From the NCBI GenBank assembly GCA_024742285.1, contig JANSYR010000001.1, forward strand, positions 744,001 to 808,000: a DNA stretch of 64,000 bases, read 5' to 3'. How positions within the stretch are numbered: position 1 is the first letter of the stretch; each line of letters opens with the position of its first letter. The translations under genes and the position numbers were made by a program. Below are positions 16,624-25,116 of the stretch, one piece after another. The notes under the pieces were generated by a model that saw only the letters and a list, made by a program, of their open reading frames with translations, was not told where the DNA came from and made no database searches. This DNA is from a bacterium (GTDB lineage Bacteria > Myxococcota_A > UBA9160 > UBA4427).

Positions 16624-18039
16624 CTAGAGGAGCTGCGTCTTCTTCCCCTTCAGCTCGCGCGCGGCGGGCGCAAAGAGCGCCTCGTGTCGCAGGCATCGCT
16701 TCTGGAAGAAACGCAGGAGCGCCTCTTCGTTCGCGCCTCCCTGCTCGAGCACGAACGCTTCGAGATCGGCTTCGCGATCCTGCGGCGACGTCGTCCGTCC
16801 GAGGAGCGCATCGATCTCGGCGTTCTCCTCCTTCTCCATCTCGGGCCACATCGATTCGACCCGCTCGAGGTAGACGGCGTTTCGCCAGGTCGTGTCGATC
16901 TCGTACTTCACGAAGTCGTCCGCCCCGCTCCGGATCTCCGCCAGCTTGTCGACCTGCCAGGCGTGGGCCGGCGCGAACGGACTCTTCGTCGGCTCCGGAA
17001 TCGCCGGCGTGTCGAGCGAGATGCCCATCGTGTCGGCCATGACCTCGACGCAGGCGCGCGACCAGACCCAATACCACGCGAGATATTGGATGTAGTCCGC
17101 CGTGGCGGGGGGCTCGATCACGAAGGGCGCACAGGTCGTCGGCGTCGCCAGGTTGAAGCGGACCGTGTGGAAATCGATGATCTCCTTCGGGATCCGCGCG
17201 CCGGTCTTCTCGAAGTAGTGGTCGAACGCGGGGGCGAGCGGACCGAGGGGCTCGGCCAGATCACGACCGCGCATGCCGGCGAGATCCGCCGCCGGATCAC
17301 CGAGGGTGGCGAGCTCGAGATCGATGAACGAAGTGACGCGTCCCTGGTCGAAGAGGAACTGCGCGGAGTCGACCTGCAGACAGGAGATTTCGTAGCGGTC
17401 CTTCGGGACGTTGCGCCGGAGCCAACCGTAGACGAACTCGATGATCGGTTCGGGACGGTTCTTGGCCGCGCGGAAAGTCGCTTCCCAGGTCGCCAGGTCG
17501 GCGAAGCCCGCCGCCTCCGCGTCCTTCGGCTTCTTGACGCCGAGGTCTTCGAAGCGCTTCGGGTCGATCGCATGGAGGTCCGCGAGGAGCTCCATGTAGT
17601 GATTGAGGACGGAGACGCGCTCCTCTTCGTTCTCGGCGGTGGAGAGGTCGATGCGTCCCGGGACCTTGTCCATCACGATCATCTTCGGGTCGGGGATGAT
17701 CCCGTGGATGTGCGGAACCGGGAGCCCTTCCTCTTCCATCATCTCGAAGACGTGGGCCTCGAACTCGAAGGGGTTTGCGCCGTGGTCGAGCTCCCCGCGC
17801 TCGCCGCGCAGATAGAGCGGCACGGTCTCGCCGTCGCGCGCGAGATCGACGAAGAACGCGGGGCGCCAACGCGGCTGCCGCTCGAAGGCGACGATTTCGC
17901 CGCCGAGCTCCTTCTCGACCCAGGCGAAGGCCCGCTGCCATTCGGAGTCCAGACTCTGGCGTGCCAGCTGGGCGTCGCTGGGATCGGAGTCCTCGCGGCG
18001 TGCGCCGCCTTCCTGCGTTTCGGTGGATTCGCTCGTCAT
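16624..18039 (-). CDS. Phosphotransferase-fold protein with altered catalytic loop
   Basis: A 471-residue member of the aminoglycoside-phosphotransferase-like family (ACAD10-type). The metal-binding aspartate is kept (D240 in FIDLELATLGDP), but the catalytic loop, normally HGDxxxxN, reads QVDSAQFLF: the His is Gln222, the loop is two residues shorter and the Asn is a Gln. D224 remains. It may be a weak kinase, use different chemistry, or be a pseudokinase. Residues 250-471 form a long helical region absent from minimal APH proteins. Start ATG 18037-18039. The gene is divergent from the MOSC gene. Confidence 0.85.
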   Translation of the reverse strand: MTSESTETQEGGARREDSDPSDAQLARQSLDSEWQRAFAWVEKELGGEIVAFERQPRWRPAFFVDLARDGETVPLYLRGERGELDHGANPFEFEAHVFEMMEEEGLPVPHIHGIIPDPKMIVMDKVPGRIDLSTAENEEERVSVLNHYMELLADLHAIDPKRFEDLGVKKPKDAEAAGFADLATWEATFRAAKNRPEPIIEFVYGWLRRNVPKDRYEISCLQVDSAQFLFDQGRVTSFIDLELATLGDPAADLAGMRGRDLAEPLGPLAPAFDHYFEKTGARIPKEIIDFHTVRFNLATPTTCAPFVIEPPATADYIQYLAWYWVWSRACVEVMADTMGISLDTPAIPEPTKSPFAPAHAWQVDKLAEIRSGADDFVKYEIDTTWRNAVYLERVESMWPEMEKEENAEIDALLGRTTSPQDREADLEAFVLEQGGANEEALLRFFQKRCLRHEALFAPAARELKGKKTQLL

Positions 18040-18109
18040 GCCCCGAGCGTAGACGAGTTCCGGCGGCCGTGTGGCATATTGCGCCCTCCCCCACCCGGAG
18101 GATCTTCGC

Positions 18110-18652
18110 ATGACCGGCCGCGTCGCGAGCCTGTCCCTCTCCCCCCGCTACACCTTCTCGAAGGACACGACGGAGCGGGTTCGGGTGCTCGAGGGCAAGG
18201 GCTTCGAGGGTGACGTCCACGCGGGGGAGACGGTGAAGCACCGCTCCCGCGTCGCCCAGGATCCCACCCAGCCGAACCTTCGCCAGGTCCACCTGATCCC
18301 GGCGGAGCTCCTCGACGAGCTCGCCGCCGAGGGGTACGACGTGTTCCCGGGGCGCCTCGGGGAGAACGTCCTGACCCGCGACCTCGATCTGCACGCGCTT
18401 CCGACCGGAACGCGTCTCGAGCTCGGGCCGGAAGTGGTCCTCGAGCTGACCGGCCTTCGGAACCCGTGCGGCCAGCTGAACGGTGTCGGCCCGGGGCTCA
18501 TGAAGCGTCTCGTCCATCGGGACGAGACGGGGGCGACGATCCGACGGGGTGGCGTGATGTCGATCGTCCTGGTCGGCGGCGAGGTCGCGCGAGACGACGA
18601 GATCCGGGTCGTCCTTCCGGAAGGGCCCCATCGACCGCTCGAGCGCGTCTGA
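18110..18652 (+). CDS. MOSC domain protein
   Basis: A 180-residue protein with the MOSC fold, related to the C-terminal domain of molybdenum cofactor sulfurases and the YiiM/YuaD proteins. Seen features: KGFEGDVHAGETVKHRSR near the start, LHLIPAELL-like HLIPAELLDEL, the LGENVLTRDLDL segment and the conserved NPCGQLN loop with the cysteine expected to carry sulfur. It probably binds Moco or handles sulfur transfer to metal clusters. GGAGGATC precedes the ATG at 18110. Only 70 nt separate it from the divergent phosphotransferase start. Confidence 0.9.
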   Translation: MTGRVASLSLSPRYTFSKDTTERVRVLEGKGFEGDVHAGETVKHRSRVAQDPTQPNLRQVHLIPAELLDELAAEGYDVFPGRLGENVLTRDLDLHALPTGTRLELGPEVVLELTGLRNPCGQLNGVGPGLMKRLVHRDETGATIRRGGVMSIVLVGGEVARDDEIRVVLPEGPHRPLERV

Positions 18653-18697
18653 CGCGCCGGGCCGGAGCGGCCCTCCGACGTCGAGGTGGGCGATGGG

Positions 18698-19324
18698 CTA
18701 GAGCCGCTCTCCACCGTCGCGCAGGATCTGCAGCTCGACCCGGCGGCGCTGGGCCGCGGTCGCGTCGGCGGTCGCGTCCTCACCGAAGCCCTTGCTCTCG
18801 AGCCGTCCGGCCGGAACGCCGTGGATCTCGACGAGCTCCCGGTAGACGGCGGCGGCGCGACGCTGGGACAGGTCCATGTTGTACTCGGCGCTCCCGGCCG
18901 CGTCCGTGTACCCGGCGACCCGGAAGCGGGTGTTCGGGAAGTGGTCGACGAGGACCGAGGCAGCGGCTTCGATGTCGGGGGTCGCCGCCTCGTGGAGCGC
19001 GTCCGAGTCGAAGTCGAAGTGGACCTCGAGCTCGACGCTCGGGCGGGCGACCCCGGCGACGAGCTGGTCCTGGAAGCGCTGGCGGAGCTCCATCGCCACG
19101 AGCGCCACGCTCGGATCCGCTGGCGCCGCTTCCGGCGCCGGCTCGCCTTCGGCGGCGGGACCGAGCACCTGGGCGAGGACGATCTCCGGGACCCGGATCT
19201 GCTGGGCCTCCGCCGAATTCGTCACGAGGAAGACCCAGGCGGCGATCGCCGCCAGGGCGACGGTCCAGCCGCGCAGGTGGAGGCGACGTTCGGCGGGGGT
19301 GGTGTCGTTTTCGGTGCGCGTCAT
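18698..19324 (-). CDS. OmpA-family envelope protein
   Basis: A 208-residue protein with one N-terminal membrane anchor or signal (residues 19-40), an Ala/Pro/Glu-rich linker at about 55-75, and a C-terminal OmpA/peptidoglycan-binding domain. Typical marks are VHFDFDSDALHEAA, VAGYTDAAGSAEYNMDLSQRRAAAV and the terminal GFGEDATADATAAQRRRVE. It should hold diaminopimelate-containing peptidoglycan noncovalently, tethering it to the inner or outer membrane. The stop codon is followed by the MOSC gene end, so the two genes converge. Confidence 0.9.
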   Translation of the reverse strand: MTRTENDTTPAERRLHLRGWTVALAAIAAWVFLVTNSAEAQQIRVPEIVLAQVLGPAAEGEPAPEAAPADPSVALVAMELRQRFQDQLVAGVARPSVELEVHFDFDSDALHEAATPDIEAAASVLVDHFPNTRFRVAGYTDAAGSAEYNMDLSQRRAAAVYRELVEIHGVPAGRLESKGFGEDATADATAAQRRRVELQILRDGGERL

Positions 19325-19577
19325 TTCGATTCTCCGATCGTCAGGGCCTCTGCGGGCGCGGGCCGTGTCCGACGTGGGGGGCTCGGCTTGCTCTCATCCT
19401 GGAAGGCGGGAAACTGGGGGTGGACCGGGCAGCTCTCGAACGAAAAAAGTCGGAAAAATCGGGAACCCGACGTGACGATCTGTGCCCGGCGCGCGTTGTG
19501 AGGGGAGCGGGGGTGCTCCCACACCGAGCCGAACTTCGGAAAACTCCAATTTTTCCGGATACTTGGGAGTCGATCAG
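19325..19577. promoter_or_regulatory. Divergent promoter region, A/T-rich, with inverted repeat
   Basis: The gap lies between the divergent OmpA gene (minus, starts 19324) and the HD-domain gene (plus, starts 19578). It is unusually AT-rich for this window around 19436-19460. At 19537-19557 CGGAAAA and TTTTCCG form perfect 7-bp arms around a 7-nt spacer, ending 20 nt before the GTG start; CGGAAAAA occurs again at 19451. Candidate operator. Confidence 0.4.
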
Positions 19578-20234
19578 GTGAGCACACAGGACGCCCGTGG
19601 CCCGGTCCCGGCGGCGAAGCTCTCGGACGAACCGCTCCGCCTGCTGCGGGCGACCGAGCTGGCCTGGGCCTGGCACGGCCACCAGACCCGCAAGGGGCGA
19701 GTGACCTCCTGCATGAGCCATCTGCTCCAGGTCCAGGGACTCGTGATCGGCGCCGGCGGTGGACCGGACGCGGCGGTTGCGGCGCTGCTCCACGATGCCC
19801 TCGAGGACGCGGAGAGCCCGGCGGAGCGCGCGGCGCGGGAACGCGCGATCGAGGGGGAGTTCGGGGCGAACGTGCTCCGGATCGTCCTCGACCTGACGGA
19901 CACGACCCCGGACGAAGCCGGGGCGAGCAAGGGCCCCTGGAGGGTGCGCAAGGAGCGATACCTGGAGCAGCTCCGCGGAGCGGGCCTGACGAGCCGCCTC
20001 GTCGCGGCCTGCGACAAGCGCCAGAACCTGGGGGATCTCGTGACGGACCTGCGTGTCGAAGGCCCGGCGACCCTCGAACGATTCAACGCCGGCGCCGCGG
20101 AGCAGGTCTGGTATTTCAGATCCATGGAGACGATATGTCGGCCCGCCATCCCCGCGGAGCTCGCGAGCGACATGGCGTCGCTCCTCGCCGAGCTCGAGCA
20201 GCTGGTCGCCCCGCAGCCGTCCGGGAACCGGTAG
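19578..20234 (+). CDS. HD-domain phosphohydrolase (RelA/SpoT-like)
   Basis: A 218-residue protein with an HD domain: H in AWHGHQTRKG, the paired motif ALLHDALED at about residues 75-83, and a later helix AACDKRQNLGDLVTDL typical of the RelA/SpoT hydrolase-type HD_4 family. There is no synthetase or regulatory domain, so it resembles small (p)ppGpp or nucleotide pyrophosphohydrolases. A metal-dependent hydrolase of a nucleotide is the likely role; ppGpp is a guess. GTG 19578-19580 is the chosen start; the reading frame upstream overlaps the promoter region. Confidence 0.82.
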   Translation: MSTQDARGPVPAAKLSDEPLRLLRATELAWAWHGHQTRKGRVTSCMSHLLQVQGLVIGAGGGPDAAVAALLHDALEDAESPAERAARERAIEGEFGANVLRIVLDLTDTTPDEAGASKGPWRVRKERYLEQLRGAGLTSRLVAACDKRQNLGDLVTDLRVEGPATLERFNAGAAEQVWYFRSMETICRPAIPAELASDMASLLAELEQLVAPQPSGNR

Positions 20235-20376
20235 ACGGAAAGCAAGTCCGCCGTCCGACCGAACCGGAGCGCAACCCATCGCGCGGCCGCCGGTTCGACC
20301 TCTCGAATCGGAACCCCTCGCGGAGAGCGGGGGTCCGACATCAACCGGGCCAGCAGGCCCCTGGAGTCCTTCGAAC

Positions 20377-20913
20377 ATGCGAGCCATCCGACGAACCCCC
20401 TTCCAGCGCGCCTTTCTCCCGATCGCGGGCCTGACCCTCGCGACCCTCACCGCCGGCGGCGCGCTGGCGGAGGGCGAAGCCGAAGAACGTCTCCGCGAGC
20501 GGGGCGACCGCGTCGAGGAACGACTCGACCGCAAGGGTGACCGCGTCGAGGAACGACTCGACCGCAAGGGTGACCGCGTCGAGAAGCGGCTCGACCGCAA
20601 GGGCGACCGGGCCGAGCGACGACTCGAAGAGAAGGGCGAGCGCATCGAGCGCAAGGGGGAGAGACGCGCCGAACGTCTGCGCGAGAAGGGGCGCGACGCC
20701 AAGGCCGATCGGGTCGAAGAGAAGGCCGAGCGCCGGGGCGAGCGCCTCGAGCGCAAGGGGGAACGGATCGACCGCAAGCTCGATCGCCGGGGCGAACGCC
20801 GCGACCAGAAGCTCGACCGCAGGGGAGATCGGAAGGAGCGCAAGCTCGACCGCAAGGCCGAGCGAAAGGCAGAGCGAAAGGGCGAACGCGAACGGCGCCG
20901 AGGCGAACGTTAG
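20377..20913 (+). CDS. Secreted charged protein with 11-residue repeats
   Basis: A 178-residue protein with a signal peptide (residues 1-31, ending AGGALA) and then almost only Arg, Lys, Glu, Asp, Gly and Leu. From G43 the chain consists of about twelve units of the form GDRVEERLDRK or close variants; the first three copies are nearly identical at the DNA level (33-bp period). The 11-residue period fits a hendecad coiled coil or a stable single alpha helix of ER/K type, held in the periplasm or outside the cell. No family was recognised and function is unknown. It stands alone between the HD gene and the thioesterase gene. Confidence 0.75.
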   Translation: MRAIRRTPFQRAFLPIAGLTLATLTAGGALAEGEAEERLRERGDRVEERLDRKGDRVEERLDRKGDRVEKRLDRKGDRAERRLEEKGERIERKGERRAERLREKGRDAKADRVEEKAERRGERLERKGERIDRKLDRRGERRDQKLDRRGDRKERKLDRKAERKAERKGERERRRGER

Positions 20914-20987
20914 GCGCTCGGTCCCACGACCCACGGCTTCGCGGCGGCGTGGCGGGAACGGTCGCAGACGATAGTCTCGCAGCCGCC

Positions 20988-21821
20988 ATGTCCGAACCCG
21001 CCGCCTTTCCCCCTGCCCGCCACCTCACCCGGGACCTCGCCGTCCGTATCCGACGCGACGCGAGCGGGTCCACGCTCACGCTCCCGATCGTGCCCGCGCT
21101 GCGGGACGGGAGTGGGCGCGTGCGAACGGGCGTCGTCGCGATGATCGCGGACATCATCAGCGGAGAGGCCGCGGTTCGCGAGGCGCTCCCGGGCTGGATC
21201 GCGACCCTCGGCCTGAGCCTGCAGGTCGGCGACCTCCCCGGCGAGGGGCACCTCGCCGCGCGCGCCCGCAAGATCCGGAAGGGGCGGACCACGCTCGTCT
21301 TCGAGGTCGACCTCGAGCACGTGGAGACCGGCTGCGCCGTCGGGCTCTCGACGCTCACGTTCTCGCTCCTGCCCGCGCGAACCGAGCTCCAGTCCCGCGC
21401 GACATGGGCCGAGGAGCCGGATCCCGAGACCGACTTCGCGAACGAGGACTCGGGCTTCGAAGCGCCCCTCCTCGACACGATCGGCCTCACCTTCGATCCG
21501 GACGATCCGGCGATCGCCCGCGCCCTGAAGACCGACTACGTCGGCAACACCCTCGGCGCCATGACCGGGGGCGTCGTCGCGATCCTGGCCGAAGCCGCCG
21601 CCGACCATTTCGCCGCGGCGGAGCTGGGCGGCGCGACCCGCGTGCACTCCCTCGAGATCCACTTCCTGCGACTCGCGAAGGTCGGTCCGATCCGCGCGGA
21701 GGCGCGCACGATCGGCCGAATGGGCTCGGCGATCGTCGTCCGCGTCGAGCTCCGGGACGAAGGGCAGAACGGAACGCTCACGACCCTGGCGAGCGTCGTC
21801 GTAGATCGTATGGACGATTAG
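20988..21821 (+). CDS. Double-hotdog acyl-CoA thioesterase-like protein
   Basis: A 277-residue protein with two hotdog domains. The first (about 20-140) has GVVAMIADIISGEAAVREALPG, the hotdog helix, and the second (about 175-275) has NTLGAMTGGVVAILAEAAADHF and the VHSLEIHFLRLAKVGP strand pair. Two fused domains are usual for bacterial thioesterases of the PaaI/4HBT-like superfamily, which hydrolyse acyl-CoA. Substrate chain or ring type is not known. Start ATG 20988-20990. The gene stands 74 nt after the charged repeat protein gene. Confidence 0.82.
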   Translation: MSEPAAFPPARHLTRDLAVRIRRDASGSTLTLPIVPALRDGSGRVRTGVVAMIADIISGEAAVREALPGWIATLGLSLQVGDLPGEGHLAARARKIRKGRTTLVFEVDLEHVETGCAVGLSTLTFSLLPARTELQSRATWAEEPDPETDFANEDSGFEAPLLDTIGLTFDPDDPAIARALKTDYVGNTLGAMTGGVVAILAEAAADHFAAAELGGATRVHSLEIHFLRLAKVGPIRAEARTIGRMGSAIVVRVELRDEGQNGTLTTLASVVVDRMDD

Positions 21822-21843
21822 GCGTCGGATCTCGCGATGGCCA

Positions 21844-21872
21844 TTGACGCGCGGCGCGCGCTTGCGTACCCC
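21844..21872 (+). promoter_or_regulatory. Possible promoter for leader/sRNA unit
   Basis: TTGACG at 21844-21849 is a near-consensus -35 box; 17 nt downstream TACCCC at 21867-21872 is a poor -10. If used, transcription would begin at about 21879, nearly at the ATG of the small reading frame at 21882, giving a leaderless RNA. Weak evidence alone; supported by the strong hairpin at 22041-22088. Confidence 0.3.
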
Positions 21873-21881
21873 TCCGACGTG

Positions 21882-22007
21882 ATGTCCGAGACCTCCTTCC
21901 ACCCGACGAGCTTCGTGCCGCACGTCGTCCCCATGCAGGGGATGGACGCGTTCGTCTGCACGCAGTCGAAGCGTGTCTGGTGGACGAGGCGGAGGCCGAC
22001 GGACTGA
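21882..22007 (+). CDS. Candidate 41-residue leader peptide with Trp-Trp
   Basis: ATG at 21882 to TGA at 22005-22007. The peptide starts MSETSFHPTSFVPHVVPMQG and ends SKRVWWTRRRPTD. Two adjacent TGG codons (21978-21983, residues 33-34) lie just before the end, followed by a strong hairpin at 22041-22088 and the MFS gene at 22158. That layout recalls tryptophan attenuators. GGCGGAGG at 21988-21995, overlapping the codons after the Trp pair, is complementary to CCTCCGCC at 22050-22057 in the hairpin. The region could instead be a small noncoding RNA. No peptide family recognised. Confidence 0.4.
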   Translation: MSETSFHPTSFVPHVVPMQGMDAFVCTQSKRVWWTRRRPTD

Positions 22008-22040
22008 AGCGAAACGCAGCCTGAATACGCTGCATCGACC

Positions 22041-22088
22041 CGAAGCCCCCCTCCGCCCCGCCGAACGGCCCCGCGGAGGGGGGCTTCG
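22041..22088 (+). terminator. Perfect 15-bp hairpin, likely terminator or attenuator
   Basis: Arms 22041-22055 and 22074-22088 pair at all fifteen positions (CGAAGCCCCCCTCCG with its reverse complement) around an 18-nt loop that itself contains a short GCC/GGC pair. It is the strongest simple hairpin noticed in the window. The sequence after it, TCGTCGTTTCGG, lacks a good U run, so efficient intrinsic termination is not certain. Lies between the leader candidate and the MFS gene. Confidence 0.7.
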
Positions 22089-22157
22089 TCGTTTCGGCGA
22101 GCCGCGCTCCACCTCGAGGGCGCGCGGGGCTGAACGCACTTCGAACGAGACACGACC

Positions 22158-23348
22158 ATGCCCGAACGGAAACTCTGGAATCGCCGATTCGTCTTCCTGC
22201 TGCTCACGCAGGCGGGCTTCGGCTTCGCTCATTCGGCGTTCATGATGTTGCCGAAGTGGATGGCGACGGAGCTCGACGCCGGTCCCGACGCGATCGGCCG
22301 CGTCGTCGCCGTTTCCGCGATGGGGATCGTCCTCTTCTTGATGCCGGCGGGCGCGATGGTCGACCGCTACGGGCGGAAGCGTTTTCTGGCCGCGGGCGCA
22401 GCGCTGATGTCCGTCACGAGTCTCTGCTATGTGAACGTCGAATCGATCGGCGTCACGCTCTACCTGCTCCGGATTCTCCAGTCGATCGCCTTTGCCTACG
22501 CCTTCGCGGGCGGCGCCGCGCTCTGCGTCGATGCCGCACCGCCCGAGCGGATCGGACAGGCGGTCGGCCTCTTCGGACTCTCGTACGTCGTAATGGGCGC
22601 CTTCGCGCCTGCAGCGGTCGAGGAGATCGTCGCGGCCTCGAGCTGGGACACGGCCTTCGCTCTCGCTGCCGGCGCCGCGGCCTGGTGTGCGCTCGGCGGG
22701 CTGCTCGTGCACGAGGAGCCACTCGCGGCAGAAGCCAGCGAGCCGGTCGCCCTCGGCGAGATTCTCGTGCGTCGCGAGATGCTGTGGGGGATCTCGATCG
22801 TCGCGCTGCTCGGGATGGCCTTCGGCTGCGCGATGAATTTCCACCAGCCCTACGCCCTCGACCTCGGTCTGACCCGGCTGCGCGACTTCTTCATCGCCAA
22901 CTCGGTCGCCGCCACCGCGTGTCGCCTGCTGCTCGGCCCGTTCATGGATCGGATCGGGCTCCGCCGCGTCGCCGTCGCGAGCCTGACCGCCTACTCCGCC
23001 GTCATGCTCTCCCTCGTGTGGCTCGATCGGATCGGGCTCGCACCGATCGGATTCGGAATGGGCCTCGCCCATGGCCTCTTCTATCCGGCCTACACGGGCT
23101 CGCTCCTCGCCGGCTGTCCCGCCAACGAGCGCGGCCGCCGCATGTCGATCATCCAGGCTGGCCTGAACGGAGGGATGGGGGCCGGCGGGATCGCGCTCGG
23201 GTGGCTCGCCGCGCGGGCCGGCTATCCGATCATCTTCGTGATCTCGGCCGGGGCGGTCCTCTTCGGCGCCTTCCTGATCACCCGAACGCTACCCGCGAGC
23301 GTCGCGATCGAGGCGAAACCGCTGTCACCGGAGACCGAAGCCGCCTAG
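22158..23348 (+). CDS. MFS transporter
   Basis: A 396-residue major facilitator protein with twelve predicted helices. The loop between helices 2 and 3 reads GAMVDRYGRKRF (motif A), and its counterpart in the second half is GPFMDRIGLRR. FLMPAG and GGMGAGGIALGWLAARAGYP are typical helix breaks. Substrate is unknown. The gene starts 70 nt after the 22041-22088 hairpin, so it may be controlled by that structure. Start ATG 22158-22160. Confidence 0.9.
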   Translation: MPERKLWNRRFVFLLLTQAGFGFAHSAFMMLPKWMATELDAGPDAIGRVVAVSAMGIVLFLMPAGAMVDRYGRKRFLAAGAALMSVTSLCYVNVESIGVTLYLLRILQSIAFAYAFAGGAALCVDAAPPERIGQAVGLFGLSYVVMGAFAPAAVEEIVAASSWDTAFALAAGAAAWCALGGLLVHEEPLAAEASEPVALGEILVRREMLWGISIVALLGMAFGCAMNFHQPYALDLGLTRLRDFFIANSVAATACRLLLGPFMDRIGLRRVAVASLTAYSAVMLSLVWLDRIGLAPIGFGMGLAHGLFYPAYTGSLLAGCPANERGRRMSIIQAGLNGGMGAGGIALGWLAARAGYPIIFVISAGAVLFGAFLITRTLPASVAIEAKPLSPETEAA

Positions 23349-23359
23349 GGGATGGGTCT

Positions 23360-24889
23360 TCAGTCGACCCGGACCACACGATGGGTCCCGGCCGCGGCTT
23401 CGAAGACCGCGCCCCCGACGGACTCGGCGGACCACCGGTCGACGGGCGCGCTGAACACGTACTCGACCCGGACGGCCGCCGGCGTGAGCTCGACGACCAG
23501 GTAGCCATTGTGGACGAGATCGACGAACGCGAGGTGGTCGGTCCGTTCGACGAACTCGCGGGCCTGGTCGCCGATCGGCGTCGACTTACCGAAAGGCGGC
23601 GAGCTGATCGCCGGGCACACGAACTCGAGCGCGCAGTGCGGCGTGCCGTCGTCGTGGGGCACCTCGAAGACCCAGCTGCTGTGGACGTCGCCGGTCAGGA
23701 AGACGACGTCCCGGATCGATTCGGCGACCAGATGATCGAAGACCTCCCGGCGATTCGCACGGTAGCCGTCCCAGGCATCGGGATTGAAACCGTACTCCCC
23801 GAGCAGGATCGGCGAGACGACGACCTGTTGTCCGACGACCCGCCAGCGGACGCCATCCTGCGCCGAACGAGACAGCGCATCGAGGAGCCAACCCGTCTGG
23901 TCGTCGCCGAGGAGCGTGCGGCTCGGATCGTTCGCCGTCGCCTCGTCTCCGCGCTCGGGCTGCTCGTCGCGCTGGAGACGCGTGTCGAGCATCACGAGGT
24001 CGACGAGATCCCCGAAGCGGAACGTGCGGAAGAGACCCGTCGGTAGCTCTCGGATCGGCATCCATTCGTAGTAGGCGCGGATCCCGGCGAGCATCCGCTC
24101 CTGCCAGTCGCCTTCCGTCTCGGACGTATGGTTCTCGGCGCCCGTCGCGTGACTGTTGTTCGCCGTCTCGTGATCGTCCCAGACGGTGATCCAGGGATGA
24201 CGCGCGTGGGCCGCCTGCAGGTCAGAGTCGGCCTTGTAGCTCGCGTGTCGCCAGCGGTAGTCGGCGAGGGAGACCGTCTCGCCGAGGGGCGCGGGGATTC
24301 GACCCAACGCCGTCCCGTCCCCGTATTCGGCGTGGCCGTACTCGTAGAGGTAGTCCCCCAGATGGAGCACGGCATCGAGATCGTCGCGACGCGCGAGGTG
24401 GGCGTAGCCGTTGAAGAAGCCCTGCGGATAGTTGGCGCAGGACGCGAAGGCCAGGCGTACGCGCGAGATGCCTTCGGCGGGCAGCGTCTTCGTCCGACCG
24501 ATCGGCGAGCGCTCGCCTTCCGCCTCGAAGCCGTAGTGGTAGTCGCCCCCGGCCTCGAGACCCGCGGCGTCGACCTTGACCGTGTAGTCCCGCGACGGAT
24601 CCGCGACGGCCACCCCCTCGTCGATCGCCCCGCTCCCGTCGGCGTTCGGCCCGATCCACCAGCGCGTCTCGACCGGATCGCCTCGTTCGCCGGCGCTCGG
24701 CGTGATCCGGGTCCACAGGATCACCCGATCCACGAGTGGATCCCCGCTCGCCACGCCGTGCGCGAAGCGCGTCCGGCTCTCGTTCATCGTGAACGCACCC
24801 GGCGCGCAGCCGGTCGTCGATCCAGCGACGGCAAGCCCGGCAACACCGACGGCCCCGTTCCTCAGGAATCCACGACGATCGATCGGCAT
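23360..24889 (-). CDS. PhoD-type alkaline phosphatase, Tat-exported
   Basis: A 509-residue metallophosphoesterase of the PhoD family. The N-terminus MPIDRRGFLRN has the twin-arginine motif, so the folded, metal-loaded enzyme is exported by Tat; the signal ends at a GCAPG cysteine that could also be lipidated. Metal-binding motifs include FASCANYPQG, HLGDYLYEYGH and WDDHETANN, with GDVHSSW near residue 400. It releases phosphate or acts as a phosphodiesterase in the periplasm, usually with Fe and Ca. Convergent with the MFS gene (11-nt gap). Confidence 0.93.
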   Translation of the reverse strand: MPIDRRGFLRNGAVGVAGLAVAGSTTGCAPGAFTMNESRTRFAHGVASGDPLVDRVILWTRITPSAGERGDPVETRWWIGPNADGSGAIDEGVAVADPSRDYTVKVDAAGLEAGGDYHYGFEAEGERSPIGRTKTLPAEGISRVRLAFASCANYPQGFFNGYAHLARRDDLDAVLHLGDYLYEYGHAEYGDGTALGRIPAPLGETVSLADYRWRHASYKADSDLQAAHARHPWITVWDDHETANNSHATGAENHTSETEGDWQERMLAGIRAYYEWMPIRELPTGLFRTFRFGDLVDLVMLDTRLQRDEQPERGDEATANDPSRTLLGDDQTGWLLDALSRSAQDGVRWRVVGQQVVVSPILLGEYGFNPDAWDGYRANRREVFDHLVAESIRDVVFLTGDVHSSWVFEVPHDDGTPHCALEFVCPAISSPPFGKSTPIGDQAREFVERTDHLAFVDLVHNGYLVVELTPAAVRVEYVFSAPVDRWSAESVGGAVFEAAAGTHRVVRVD

Positions 24890-24992
24890 GTCCCGGCGCT
24901 CCTCTCCCTCCGCTCACGAGCAGGGCGAAAGACGCGGCCGAGTCTAGACCACGCCGTCCCGATCGGGAGCGAGCCCGCCCACGAGCGACGAA

Positions 24993-25116
24993 GACCGCAA
25001 GACGCCCGCAGCCGGCGGTCCTGCCAAGGCCGCCAACCCGGCGAGACCCACCACCGGTCGCCCAGCCAAGGCCGCCGACCCCGCAACCAACCCGGCGAGC
25101 GCCCGCAGCCGGCGGA
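24993..25116 (-). repeat. Repeat-rich 3' region after P450 gene
   Basis: Read on minus after the P450 stop, short words recur: CCGCCGGCTGCGGGCG at both ends, CTCGCCGGGTTGG twice and GGCGGCCTTGGC twice, in an order that is roughly palindromic. The two outer words (25000-25018, 25093-25114) share the GCGCCCGCAG core of the REP-like hairpins at 9581 and 59326-59375. No gene is seen in 24890-25116. Confidence 0.55.

Noticed and set aside
22158-23348. Calling the MFS protein a tryptophan transporter.
   Set aside because: The idea rests only on the leader peptide; the protein itself shows only general MFS motifs.
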